Positions 1 to 5,023 of a DNA stretch of 5,517 nt are shown in pieces. Made by a program: the position numbers and the translations under genes. The notes under the pieces are model-generated. The model was not told the origin of the DNA, did not search any database, and was given only the letters and a program-made list of their open reading frames with translations. The stretch comes from an uncultured Lachnospiraceae bacterium. Its GTDB lineage: Bacteria > Bacillota > Clostridia > Lachnospirales > Lachnospiraceae. Numbering within the stretch: the stretch's first letter is position 1; each line of letters opens with the position of its first letter. The DNA lies in assembly GCA_947591115.1 (NCBI GenBank), contig CANQCX010000131.1, positions 1 to 5,517 of the forward strand. Direction: 5' to 3'.

Positions 1-1070
1 CCGTCCAGATTATACTGAATGGCAGCCGATATGATCTGGTTTACCAAATTCTGGCGGGTTGAGGTATGCGTCAGGACGTAGGTGCTGTCGGTATCCGGAT
101 TGTCCAGATTATTGACAAGTCCCCATACTTCGATATTGTTCTGGTGGCAGTAGTTCACATAGGAAGCGCTCGCTAAATCGGAAATATTGCCGTTGTTGTC
201 GTTCAGATGGAACCACGTCGGGGAAATGACATTGATTCCTTTGGTTTTGGACAGGATGTTTGCAATATCCGAATTGGAAGAAGCGCTGGTTACCTGATGC
301 CATGCCATACAGATTTTTTCGTCTTTTTTAATGTGTTGAAAAGCTTCCGGCACATAATCGCTGGCATACTCCTGCGTTACCCGCTTTTTATTCAGGGTAT
401 TGGAACGCACATAACCAATGATTCCGTTTTCGGTCATTATTTCCGTCCATTTGGTATCTTCCATAAGTACCGTAACGGTATCTTTTTTCTTTAAATCCGC
501 CAAAATCGGACTTTTAATACCGCCCAGAACGCGGACTGCAGTATTTTTTCTCATTGTGGTAATTTCTGCCGTCTCATGATCGGTTGTAATGACCAGACGG
601 GATGGATCTTCATAAAAAGAATAGCTAAAATCCGAATACTGTTTTACAAAATCAATGTCGATCAGCGCGGAATCGGAGGTTGCCTTTACGATCGGGCGGC
701 CGAAATCTACGGACGAGCGTGTTTCCAGATACGTATTGCTGTCGGCAGATACGGTAATCAGATCCGAGGCGGAAGAATAAAACAGGATATTTTCATTGGA
801 ATCCCAGTAAAAACGCGGATTCAGCCGATCGTGTACAAATTGGTAATCCAGATAGAGCGAGTCCTCCGCCTGTATCGCAAAGGCATCCAGCAATTCGAAG
901 TTGAAAACGATCGCCGCCTGCTCCTCGGATTGAATCTGAAAATATTCCGTCAGATCCTTCCGCTCCTTTGTCGGAGTATATTTTTTGATCAGCGCCGCAA
1001 GAAGCAGACCGATTACGATTAAAAGGATCAGTCCGATCACGACAAGCACAGGTAAAATTTTTTTCTTCAT
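1..1070 (-). CDS. Membrane-anchored GH18-family glycoside hydrolase with SH3 domain, partial (C-terminus beyond window)
   Basis: The frame is open for 356 codons from ATG 1070 to the window edge. Residues 1-4 are MKKK and about 5-28 form one hydrophobic segment without a lipobox, so I read a signal anchor with the rest outside the membrane. About 45-170 resembles the copper-amine-oxidase N-terminal-like domain found in clostridial wall enzymes (for example YLDYQFVHDRLNPRFYWD). About 176-227 looks like a bacterial SH3 domain ending in GYVRSNTL, and the GH18 barrel starts near 250 (KICMAWHQV, then INVISPTWFHL and IEVWGLVNN). The last visible residues, YNLDG, lead into the strand that carries the DxxDxDxE catalytic motif in this family, so the acid residue cannot be seen. 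Relatives cleave peptidoglycan or chitin-like glycans. AAAGGGG (1083-1089) precedes the start at 12 nt. The domain order is well supported; the exact substrate is not known. Confidence 0.88.
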   Translation of the reverse strand, partial: MKKKILPVLVVIGLILLIVIGLLLAALIKKYTPTKERKDLTEYFQIQSEEQAAIVFNFELLDAFAIQAEDSLYLDYQFVHDRLNPRFYWDSNENILFYSSASDLITVSADSNTYLETRSSVDFGRPIVKATSDSALIDIDFVKQYSDFSYSFYEDPSRLVITTDHETAEITTMRKNTAVRVLGGIKSPILADLKKKDTVTVLMEDTKWTEIMTENGIIGYVRSNTLNKKRVTQEYASDYVPEAFQHIKKDEKICMAWHQVTSASSNSDIANILSKTKGINVISPTWFHLNDNNGNISDLASASYVNYCHQNNIEVWGLVNNLDNPDTDSTYVLTHTSTRQNLVNQIISAAIQYNLD

Positions 1071-1108
1071 GTAAAAACGGTTCCCCTTTCACAACTATTA
1101 TAAGAGTG

Positions 1109-1137
1109 ATTATAACATTGTGCATATCCAGATTCAA
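1109..1137 (-). promoter_or_regulatory. SigA-type extended -10 promoter of the GH18 gene
   Basis: On the minus strand TTGAAT (1137-1132) is followed by a 17-nt spacer and TATAAT (1114-1109), with TGT just before the -10 giving an extended -10 element. Transcription would begin near 1102, leaving a leader of about 30 nt with the ribosome site. A second TATAAT lies at 1102-1097 but has no matching -35. This lets the GH18 gene be transcribed separately from the operon that ends at 1186. Confidence 0.75.
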
Positions 1138-1185
1138 ATAATTAGTGAAATTCCTTTGGGATTTTTGCATACGGTGGCAATAAAA

Positions 1186-1225
1186 GGACTGCCGTCCGGA
1201 AAATATTTTACCGCGGCGGCAGTCC
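1186..1225 (-). terminator. Intrinsic terminator of the kinase operon, possibly bidirectional
   Basis: GGACTGCCG (1186-1194) pairs perfectly with CGGCAGTCC (1217-1225) around an AT-rich centre (AAAATATTTT). Read on the minus strand the stem is followed directly by TTTTATT. Read on the plus strand a T5 run follows four bases later. It lies downstream of the 44-aa gene and upstream of the GH18 promoter, so its main role is probably to end the minus-strand operon. Confidence 0.75.
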
Positions 1226-1348
1226 CAAGTCTTTTTCTCTCGCTATCCTGAGACGAAGAGAAATGGCATTGAGACCTCTTCTCTCCATACAATTTCTATT
1301 TTTTTATTGGTTAAAAAGTTACTGTGTCATTTAATGACCGTTTTTATT
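1226..1348. other. Non-coding spacer with weak inverted repeats
   Basis: No convincing gene is seen between the operon terminator and the 44-aa gene. It holds a small inverted repeat, GAAGAG (1255-1260) against CTCTTC (1276-1281), and a 13-bp palindrome GTCATTTAATGAC (1326-1338) followed on the plus strand by CGTTTTTATTTT. Neither is strong enough to call a terminator. Being inside the 3' end of the operon transcript, they may be part of its untranslated tail. Confidence 0.4.
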
Positions 1349-1483
1349 TTATGATGAAGGACGCACCACCTCCTCGTCTTTTGTTCCCCCGCAGTGCGGC
1401 GGAACGCTTACATGAATCATGGCGCCCCGATATTCGATAGGGGCAAATTCAATCAGCAGCAGCATAGATGTTTCTTTTCCCAT
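1349..1483 (-). CDS. Unrecognised 44-aa protein, third gene of the kinase operon
   Basis: ATG 1483 to TAA 1349-1351 gives 44 residues beginning MGKETSMLLLIEFAPIEYRG, with HVSVPPHCGG in the middle and an acidic then Ser-rich tail (KDEEVVRPSS). GCGAGG (1495-1490) sits 6 nt before the ATG, a good ribosome site. The gene starts 37 bp after the stop of the P-loop gene, on the same strand and before the operon terminator, which supports it as real. There is no transmembrane helix long enough to be sure, one Cys (residue 31), and no family I recognise. The LLLIEFAPIEY stretch could be a short beta or amphipathic segment. It might be a partner or substrate of the kinase, but that is inferred from position only. 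It is too short for most gene callers and could be spurious. Confidence 0.55.
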   Translation of the reverse strand: MGKETSMLLLIEFAPIEYRGAMIHVSVPPHCGGTKDEEVVRPSS

Positions 1484-1489
1484 AATAGA

Positions 1490-1495
1490 CCTCGC
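1490..1495 (-). promoter_or_regulatory. Ribosome binding site of the 44-aa gene
   Basis: GCGAGG on the minus strand, 6 nt ahead of ATG 1483. It is the main sequence evidence that this short frame is translated. Confidence 0.55.
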
Positions 1496-1520
1496 TTACC
1501 ATAGAGAAACTTGTGGTATA

Positions 1521-2120
1521 TTATTTTAGTAAAAGCTTCTCCAAAACTGACCAATCAGAGGGAGTTAATTGAAACGGATTTTCCAGAAAGGGAACGGTCT
1601 GGACAGAAACGCGGTATTTGCGGCGGAATCGCAGTATATCTTCTTTTATCCCCAGATTCCCCAGAAGAATGATTTCTTCCGAATGATTTTGATATTGACT
1701 GAAAAACGACTCCATCCATTTTCCATAACGTGCTTCTTTCCAAGGACAGACGCTTCCGACCACCAATTTTTTCTGGCATCGCAGGAATTCTCTGCAGGCC
1801 GCGGAAGACGGATTCAAAACGCCTAGATCAAGTACGAAACAGGCATAGGGTTTTCCCAGCAGCTTTGGAAGCTGCTCAAAGGTTGCTTCCGGATAAAAAT
1901 CCATGCCGAGAAAACGGAAGAAGGATTGCGCGGAGCCGGAGGAGAGGCATGCAATCTGCCTGTTCGGATTTAATTCCAGATAGGCTGTTTTTTTCCGCTG
2001 CCGGTTGGCCAGCAGGTTGGTCAGGGCAAGCGCAAGATGCGTTGCTCCGGAACCATGCTCGATCCCGCCGATTCCTATGGTCTGCGGAACCGAAAGTGTT
2101 TTCTTTCGGGTAAAAAGCAT
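1521..2120 (-). CDS. MinD/CpaE-like P-loop protein with degenerate Walker A
   Basis: This 199-aa protein opens with a short basic leader, then beta strand 1 and a P-loop at residues 16-28 (GIGGIEHGSGATH), followed by a helix (LALALTNLLANR) and strand 2 (TAYLELN), the fold order of ParA/MinD/CpaE ATPases. The nucleotide-loop Lys of GKT/GKS is replaced: the loop reads GSGATH. A Walker-B-like strand, CFVLDLG (94-100), follows. There is no membrane segment. It is shorter than a normal MinD (about 260 aa) and most like the C-terminal half of the kinase encoded just upstream, which has GCGVTH at the same place. Its ATG lies inside the kinase gene, 46 nt before the kinase stop, in the -1 frame, so translation is probably coupled. 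No other usable start precedes the P-loop. ATP binding is uncertain; a TadZ/CpaE-like localisation role is possible but unproven. Confidence 0.8.
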   Translation of the reverse strand: MLFTRKKTLSVPQTIGIGGIEHGSGATHLALALTNLLANRQRKKTAYLELNPNRQIACLSSGSAQSFFRFLGMDFYPEATFEQLPKLLGKPYACFVLDLGVLNPSSAACREFLRCQKKLVVGSVCPWKEARYGKWMESFFSQYQNHSEEIILLGNLGIKEDILRFRRKYRVSVQTVPFLENPFQLTPSDWSVLEKLLLK

Positions 2121-3430
2121 ATGTCGAACCGTCCTTTCTCAGACAGCAAACGGGACACAAAATCCGTTTTTTCCTTTGTGATCCGAAACGGATCCGGATC
2201 ATAAAAATAAGAATGAACCGGAAGGGAAAAATGATTTGCGTAGAATTTTGCAGAACTGCGTATGCCCGGATTACAGATTATTTTTAAGCGGCCGCGATAC
2301 TTTTTCAGAAATTCGTCCTGTTCGATGGCATCGGCCCGCCGCCAGAGGGCATCCGCGCATAGGAAAAGGATAAGCTCCGCTTCCGCCAATTCAGGCTTAG
2401 AAGGATCGCTGCCGTAATCCGTTACGCGAATGACGTTTTCTGGCTCGGGAACGCGTATGCCCGGCCCGTATCTGGGATAGCCGCAAAAATTTTTGTAATG
2501 CATGCAGCCGTTCGATTCCCACATTCCCTTTTGAAAGGTATGCATTTTGCGCATACTGTCTGTATCGTTTGATTCAAAATAACAGGCAGGATATCCCAAA
2601 AAGTTCAATGTAGAAACAAGCGATGCTGCAAAGTGGGTAACGCCGCAGCCTGAAAAACTCCCGATTACTGCAATAGATGTACAGAGATGCGCCTGACCGG
2701 CTCGTGATGATTCCTTGCGGATTTCAGAAAGAAGCTCTTCGACCGTTTCAAAACGCAGAGCTGCTTCTGTTTCGGTTGCTTTTTGGATCATATGCAGAAT
2801 AGGACGGGAAAGCGGCGGATTGGTATAAGAACTCATATATTGCATGATTTTTCCAATCGAGTAAATATCTGCCGAAACGGAAAGCGCGGTTTGCGTGTAG
2901 CTTTCCGGTGCGGAAAATCCGATATTCCCGTATCGTTTGAAGTTATTTCCTAAACTGGTAACATAAGATGAGACGCCAAAGTCGATTAATTTAACCTGAT
3001 TCCCACATACTATAATGTGCTCCGGTTTTAAATCGCGGTAGAGAATGGGATTTGGCAAAGCCGTATGCAGATACAAAAAAATTCCGCATAGCTGCTCACA
3101 AAATGTAAAAAACTGGTTTTGGGAAATAAATGTCTGATAAAGCAGATAGTCTTCCAATGAATCTCCCCGGATATATTCTTCCACAAGATAATAATAATTA
3201 TCATCTTCTTCAATATCGTATATCATAGGAATTCCGGGATGCTTAAGAGATTTTAGAAGTCTTGCTTCTGATAGTACAAAGAGTTGGGACGAATCATTCT
3301 TGGGGATGAGTTTAACGGCCCGTTCCGACTCAAGAGACTGGTGTCTGACAAGATACACAGTGCTGGAACTGCCATGTCCTAAGGTTCTGAGAACCTCATA
3401 CTTGCCGGACAAGATAAATTGCTTCTTCAT
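2075..3430 (-). CDS. Soluble Ser/Thr protein kinase fused to a degenerate MinD/CpaE-like P-loop domain
   Basis: The 451-aa protein has a Hanks-type kinase domain at about 10-240: glycine loop GHGSSSTV (18-25), AVK Lys40, helix-C Glu55, catalytic loop YRDLKPEH (131-138, Asp133 and Lys135), DFG 150-152, APE 174-176 and Asp188. The usual Asn of HRDLKPxN is His138. Residues 251-451 form a second domain with a P-loop-like GSFSGCGVTH (257-266) lacking the Lys, a strand-helix-strand order and a possible Walker-B strand VIRVTDYG (334-340). There are no transmembrane helices and no PASTA repeats, unlike PrkC/Stk1, so it should be cytoplasmic. AAAAGGAGC lies 7 nt before ATG 3430. It is the first gene of an operon with a stand-alone paralogue of its C-terminal domain. 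The substrate is unknown; kinase activity is likely since Lys40, Asp133 and Asp150 are kept. Confidence 0.9.
   Translation of the reverse strand: MKKQFILSGKYEVLRTLGHGSSSTVYLVRHQSLESERAVKLIPKNDSSQLFVLSEARLLKSLKHPGIPMIYDIEEDDNYYYLVEEYIRGDSLEDYLLYQTFISQNQFFTFCEQLCGIFLYLHTALPNPILYRDLKPEHIIVCGNQVKLIDFGVSSYVTSLGNNFKRYGNIGFSAPESYTQTALSVSADIYSIGKIMQYMSSYTNPPLSRPILHMIQKATETEAALRFETVEELLSEIRKESSRAGQAHLCTSIAVIGSFSGCGVTHFAASLVSTLNFLGYPACYFESNDTDSMRKMHTFQKGMWESNGCMHYKNFCGYPRYGPGIRVPEPENVIRVTDYGSDPSKPELAEAELILFLCADALWRRADAIEQDEFLKKYRGRLKIICNPGIRSSAKFYANHFSLPVHSYFYDPDPFRITKEKTDFVSRLLSEKGRFDICFLPERKHFRFRRP
2132..2139 (-). promoter_or_regulatory. Ribosome binding site of the P-loop gene, inside the kinase gene
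   Basis: AGAAAGGA on the minus strand, 11 nt before ATG 2120. The spacing is somewhat long, consistent with dependence on ribosomes arriving from the kinase frame. It supports ATG 2120 as the start and argues against a frameshift fusion. Confidence 0.5.
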
Positions 3431-3437
3431 ATTTGTA

Positions 3438-3456
3438 GCTCCTTTTGGTCAGGAGC
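3438..3456 (-). promoter_or_regulatory. Hairpin covering the kinase Shine-Dalgarno
   Basis: On the minus strand GCTCCT (3456-3451) is perfectly complementary to AGGAGC (3443-3438) across the 7-nt loop GACCAAA. The right arm is the core of the kinase ribosome site AAAAGGAGC, so a folded leader would hide it. A 6-bp stem is modest in strength. Confidence 0.5.
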
Positions 3457-3472
3457 GCATCTCTTGTATACT

Positions 3473-3501
3473 CTTATAGCACAGTCTGTTTTAAATTGCA
3501 A
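3473..3501 (-). promoter_or_regulatory. SigA-type promoter of the kinase operon
   Basis: TTGCAA (3501-3496), a 17-nt spacer and TATAAG (3478-3473) on the minus strand, with TGC before the -10 giving an extended -10. Transcription would start near 3466, leaving a leader of about 36 nt that contains the hairpin over the ribosome site. The genes at 2075-3430, 1521-2120 and 1349-1483 would all be read from here. Confidence 0.75.
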
Positions 3502-3565
3502 CTGTTTTTTTGAAAAATTTTCCGTAAAAGGAAAAAGTTTAAGAATTTTTAATGGTTCATCATAC

Positions 3566-3594
3566 TTTACATCAAATGCGCATTTGATTATAAT
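3566..3594 (+). promoter_or_regulatory. SigA-type promoter of mecA
   Basis: TTTACA (3566-3571), a 17-nt spacer and TATAAT (3589-3594) form a near-consensus promoter. The start would be near 3601, giving a leader of about 39 nt to ATG 3640. The spacer is almost wholly occupied by a palindrome listed separately, so access by RNA polymerase could be controlled. Confidence 0.8.
3571..3588. promoter_or_regulatory. Perfect 18-bp palindrome, candidate operator in the mecA promoter
   Basis: ATCAAATGCGCATTTGAT is its own exact reverse complement. It overlaps the last base of the -35 and ends right before the -10, the position where a bound dimer would block or reshape the promoter. The central CG is typical of LacI-family sites, but it does not match the CcpA cre consensus or any operator I can name. 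The regulator is unknown. It is about 70 bp from the kinase -35, so it could act on both directions. Confidence 0.65.
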
Positions 3595-3639
3595 AAGTGT
3601 ACAATTTACAGGGAGATTTTCAAGATAGGATGTGATAAT

Positions 3640-4449
3640 ATGAAAATTGAAAAAGTAAATGAAAATCAGATTCGCTGCACCTTGACCCGAGAAGATCTGG
3701 CGAATCGGCAGATCCGGTTAAGCGAGCTTGCATATGGAACGGAGAAAGCCAAGATGCTGTTCCGCGACATGATCCAGCAGGCAAACTACGAATTCGGATT
3801 TGAGGCGAACGATATTCCGCTCATGGTGGAGGCGATTCCGGTATCTGCGGATTCTATCATATTATTGATTACCAAAGTGGAATATCCGGAAGAATTGGAC
3901 ACCCGATTTTCAAAGTTTTCGGATCCGGACGACGAACTGTTTGATGCGGAGGATCCGGACGGCGTGATGCCGGCGGCTGTCAGCAAGGGCGCGGATGATA
4001 TTCTGGGGATGTTCCGGAAGCTGCGCGGGCAGCAGGCGGCGGAGGAAGCTGCGTCTACGGCGGAAGATGAGCGTCCGGAGTCGGATCATCCGCAAATACC
4101 GGATGCGGATTCTATGCGGCCGGAACCGGAGCCGGATCTGACAAAGATGTTTGAATTCCGCCGGATGGATCAGGTAGAACGTCTTGCGCATGTGCTGGAC
4201 GGATATTATTACGGAGTCAACGACCTCTATAAAAACGAGCAGAAGAACCGTTTTTATCTGCTGCTGCATAAAAGCAGCCATACTCCGGAGGAATTTAACA
4301 AGGTCTGCAATATTATCTGTGAATATGCCCTGCAGAAGAACTTTACCAATTCGGTGGAAGCATATTTTTCAGAACATGGAAAATTGATCCGGAAGAATGA
4401 CGCGCTGCAGGTTTTGGCAGCTTTGGACGACGGTAAAGTTTTCCGGTAA
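3640..4449 (+). CDS. mecA: MecA-type adaptor protein for the ClpC protease
   Basis: The 269-aa protein matches the MecA family at both ends. The N-terminal substrate-binding domain is about 1-92 (MKIEKVNENQIRCTLTREDL, LFRDMIQQANYEFGF, ADSIILLITKVE). The C-terminal ClpC-binding domain is about 170-262 (FEFRRMDQVERLAHVL, SSLYK-like NDLYKN, RFYLLLHKS, EYALQKN, YFSEHGKLI). In Bacillus subtilis MecA targets ComK and other proteins to ClpC/ClpP and helps ClpC hexamers form. Here the linker (about 93-168) is long and very acidic, rich in Asp, Glu, Pro and Ala, making the protein longer than the 218-aa Bacillus one. AGGA (3627-3630) is 9 nt before ATG. It is a single gene, divergent from the kinase operon and ended by two hairpins. 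Substrates in this host are not deducible. Confidence 0.93.
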   Translation: MKIEKVNENQIRCTLTREDLANRQIRLSELAYGTEKAKMLFRDMIQQANYEFGFEANDIPLMVEAIPVSADSIILLITKVEYPEELDTRFSKFSDPDDELFDAEDPDGVMPAAVSKGADDILGMFRKLRGQQAAEEAASTAEDERPESDHPQIPDADSMRPEPEPDLTKMFEFRRMDQVERLAHVLDGYYYGVNDLYKNEQKNRFYLLLHKSSHTPEEFNKVCNIICEYALQKNFTNSVEAYFSEHGKLIRKNDALQVLAALDDGKVFR

Positions 4450-4452
4450 ATC

Positions 4453-4481
4453 AAACAGGAGAGGGGTTCCCTCTCCTGTTT
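4453..4481 (+). terminator. Intrinsic terminator just after mecA
   Basis: AAACAGGAGAGGG (4453-4465) pairs perfectly with CCCTCTCCTGTTT (4469-4481) around a 3-nt loop, starting 3 bp after the mecA stop. The T run is short and partly in the stem, so termination alone may be incomplete, which fits the presence of a second hairpin downstream. Confidence 0.8.
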
Positions 4482-4499
4482 TAGATGCCATAGTATGCC

Positions 4500-4525
4500 A
4501 AAAGGCTGCCGGCGGCAGCCTTTTT
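4500..4525. terminator. Bidirectional intrinsic terminator between mecA and the DUF1858 gene
   Basis: AAAAGGCTGCC (4500-4510), loop GGC and GGCAGCCTTTT (4514-4524) form an 11-bp stem with T5 on the plus strand and T4 on the minus strand. It lies between convergent genes, so it backs up the mecA terminator and also ends the DUF1858 transcript. Confidence 0.88.
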
Positions 4526-4593
4526 GTATGCCGCAATTTTCATGCGCAAATAATTCCGGCGGATGCGCTTTGCATATTTTCTATACCGGATCT

Positions 4594-4803
4594 CTATGCC
4601 ATGTCATGCGCTAAAAAATCATTGATATCGTTTACCAGATCATCCGGTTCGATCCCATGTACCATAGCCGCTTCTGCGATCGTCTCCATCTGGGAAGAAG
4701 GGCAGCCGAGGCAGTGCATACCAATATTTAAAAGCATTGGCGCAATGTTTTCGTCGATTTCAAGAAGTTCGCCGATCATGGTGTCCTTAGTAACTTTTGA
4801 CAT
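4594..4803 (-). CDS. DUF1858-family small CxxC protein
   Basis: ATG 4803 gives a 69-aa protein beginning MSKVTKDTMIGELLEIDENI. The key family signature is NIGMHCLGCPSSQMETIAEAA: the CLGC pair (Cys31, Cys34) follows a Met-His, and the C-terminal part is helical (MVHGIEPDDLVNDINDFL). This is the DUF1858 layout seen widely in anaerobes, sometimes fused to hybrid-cluster or redox proteins; the role is still unknown, though a redox or metal-binding function is plausible. A longer frame extends upstream to 5172, but it runs across the promoter and the flagellin gene; AAAAGGAGGA (4820-4811) 7 nt before ATG 4803 and the family N-terminus fix this start. It is a single gene with its own promoter and shares its terminator with mecA. 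Confidence 0.92.
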   Translation of the reverse strand: MSKVTKDTMIGELLEIDENIAPMLLNIGMHCLGCPSSQMETIAEAAMVHGIEPDDLVNDINDFLAHDMA

Positions 4804-4843
4804 GAAATTATCCTCCTTTTCAAATTTCCTTTCCAATGTGGCT

Positions 4844-4872
4844 ATTATAATACGTTTCCCTTCTAAATGCAA
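4844..4872 (-). promoter_or_regulatory. SigA-type promoter of the DUF1858 gene
   Basis: TTGCAT (4872-4867), 17-nt spacer and TATAAT (4849-4844) on the minus strand. The start near 4837 leaves a short leader of about 34 nt containing a strong AAAAGGAGGA ribosome site. This confirms that the coding region starts at 4803 rather than further upstream. Confidence 0.78.
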
Positions 4873-4914
4873 ATTATACTTTTTCGGGTTTCCATATTTT
4901 ACGGGGCGGACGGT

Positions 4915-4940
4915 TAAGAAATCGCAAAAAAAGACGATAT
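4915..4940 (+). promoter_or_regulatory. Candidate SigD (sigma-28) promoter of the flagellin gene
   Basis: TAAG (4915-4918), 14-nt spacer and GACGATAT (4933-4940) resemble the flagellar sigma consensus TAAA-N15-GCCGATAT: 3 of 4 and 7 of 8 matches. No clear SigA promoter is seen in 4900-5020 (TTGACA at 4958-4963 lacks a -10 partner). The start would be near 4948, about 75 nt before the gene. Confidence 0.55.
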
Positions 4941-5007
4941 AAAAGGCAGATGATATTTTGACAGGGATTGTCGGAATGCGGTGCATGGATGCAAAAACGG
5001 GCAAAGC

Positions 5008-5015
5008 AGGAAGGG
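5008..5015 (+). promoter_or_regulatory. Ribosome binding site that fixes the flagellin start
   Basis: AGGAAGGG is 8 nt before ATG 5024. In-frame ATGs also occur at 4976 and 4985 but have only weak GGA upstream, and would add 16 or 13 residues not expected on flagellins, so 5024 is preferred. Confidence 0.7.
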
Positions 5016-5023
5016 AAAAGCTT

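Noticed and set aside
1243..1269. An 8-codon frame MPFLFVSG on the minus strand with a purine-rich stretch before it, followed by the 1186-1225 hairpin, resembling a leader peptide and attenuator.
   Set aside because: The GH18 gene has its own promoter downstream of the hairpin, and the peptide has no run of a regulatory amino acid.
2075..2120. A programmed -1 frameshift joining the kinase to the second P-loop protein at the TTTTTA run.
   Set aside because: There is no canonical slippery heptamer in the kinase frame and the second gene has its own ATG and ribosome site.
3598..3610. TGTA-N5-TACA inverted repeat at the mecA transcription start.
   Set aside because: Arms of only 4 bp in AT-rich DNA are expected by chance, and it fits no known operator.
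4397..4942. A 181-codon plus-strand frame downstream of mecA.
   Set aside because: It overlaps the end of mecA, runs through both terminators and is antisense to the DUF1858 gene.
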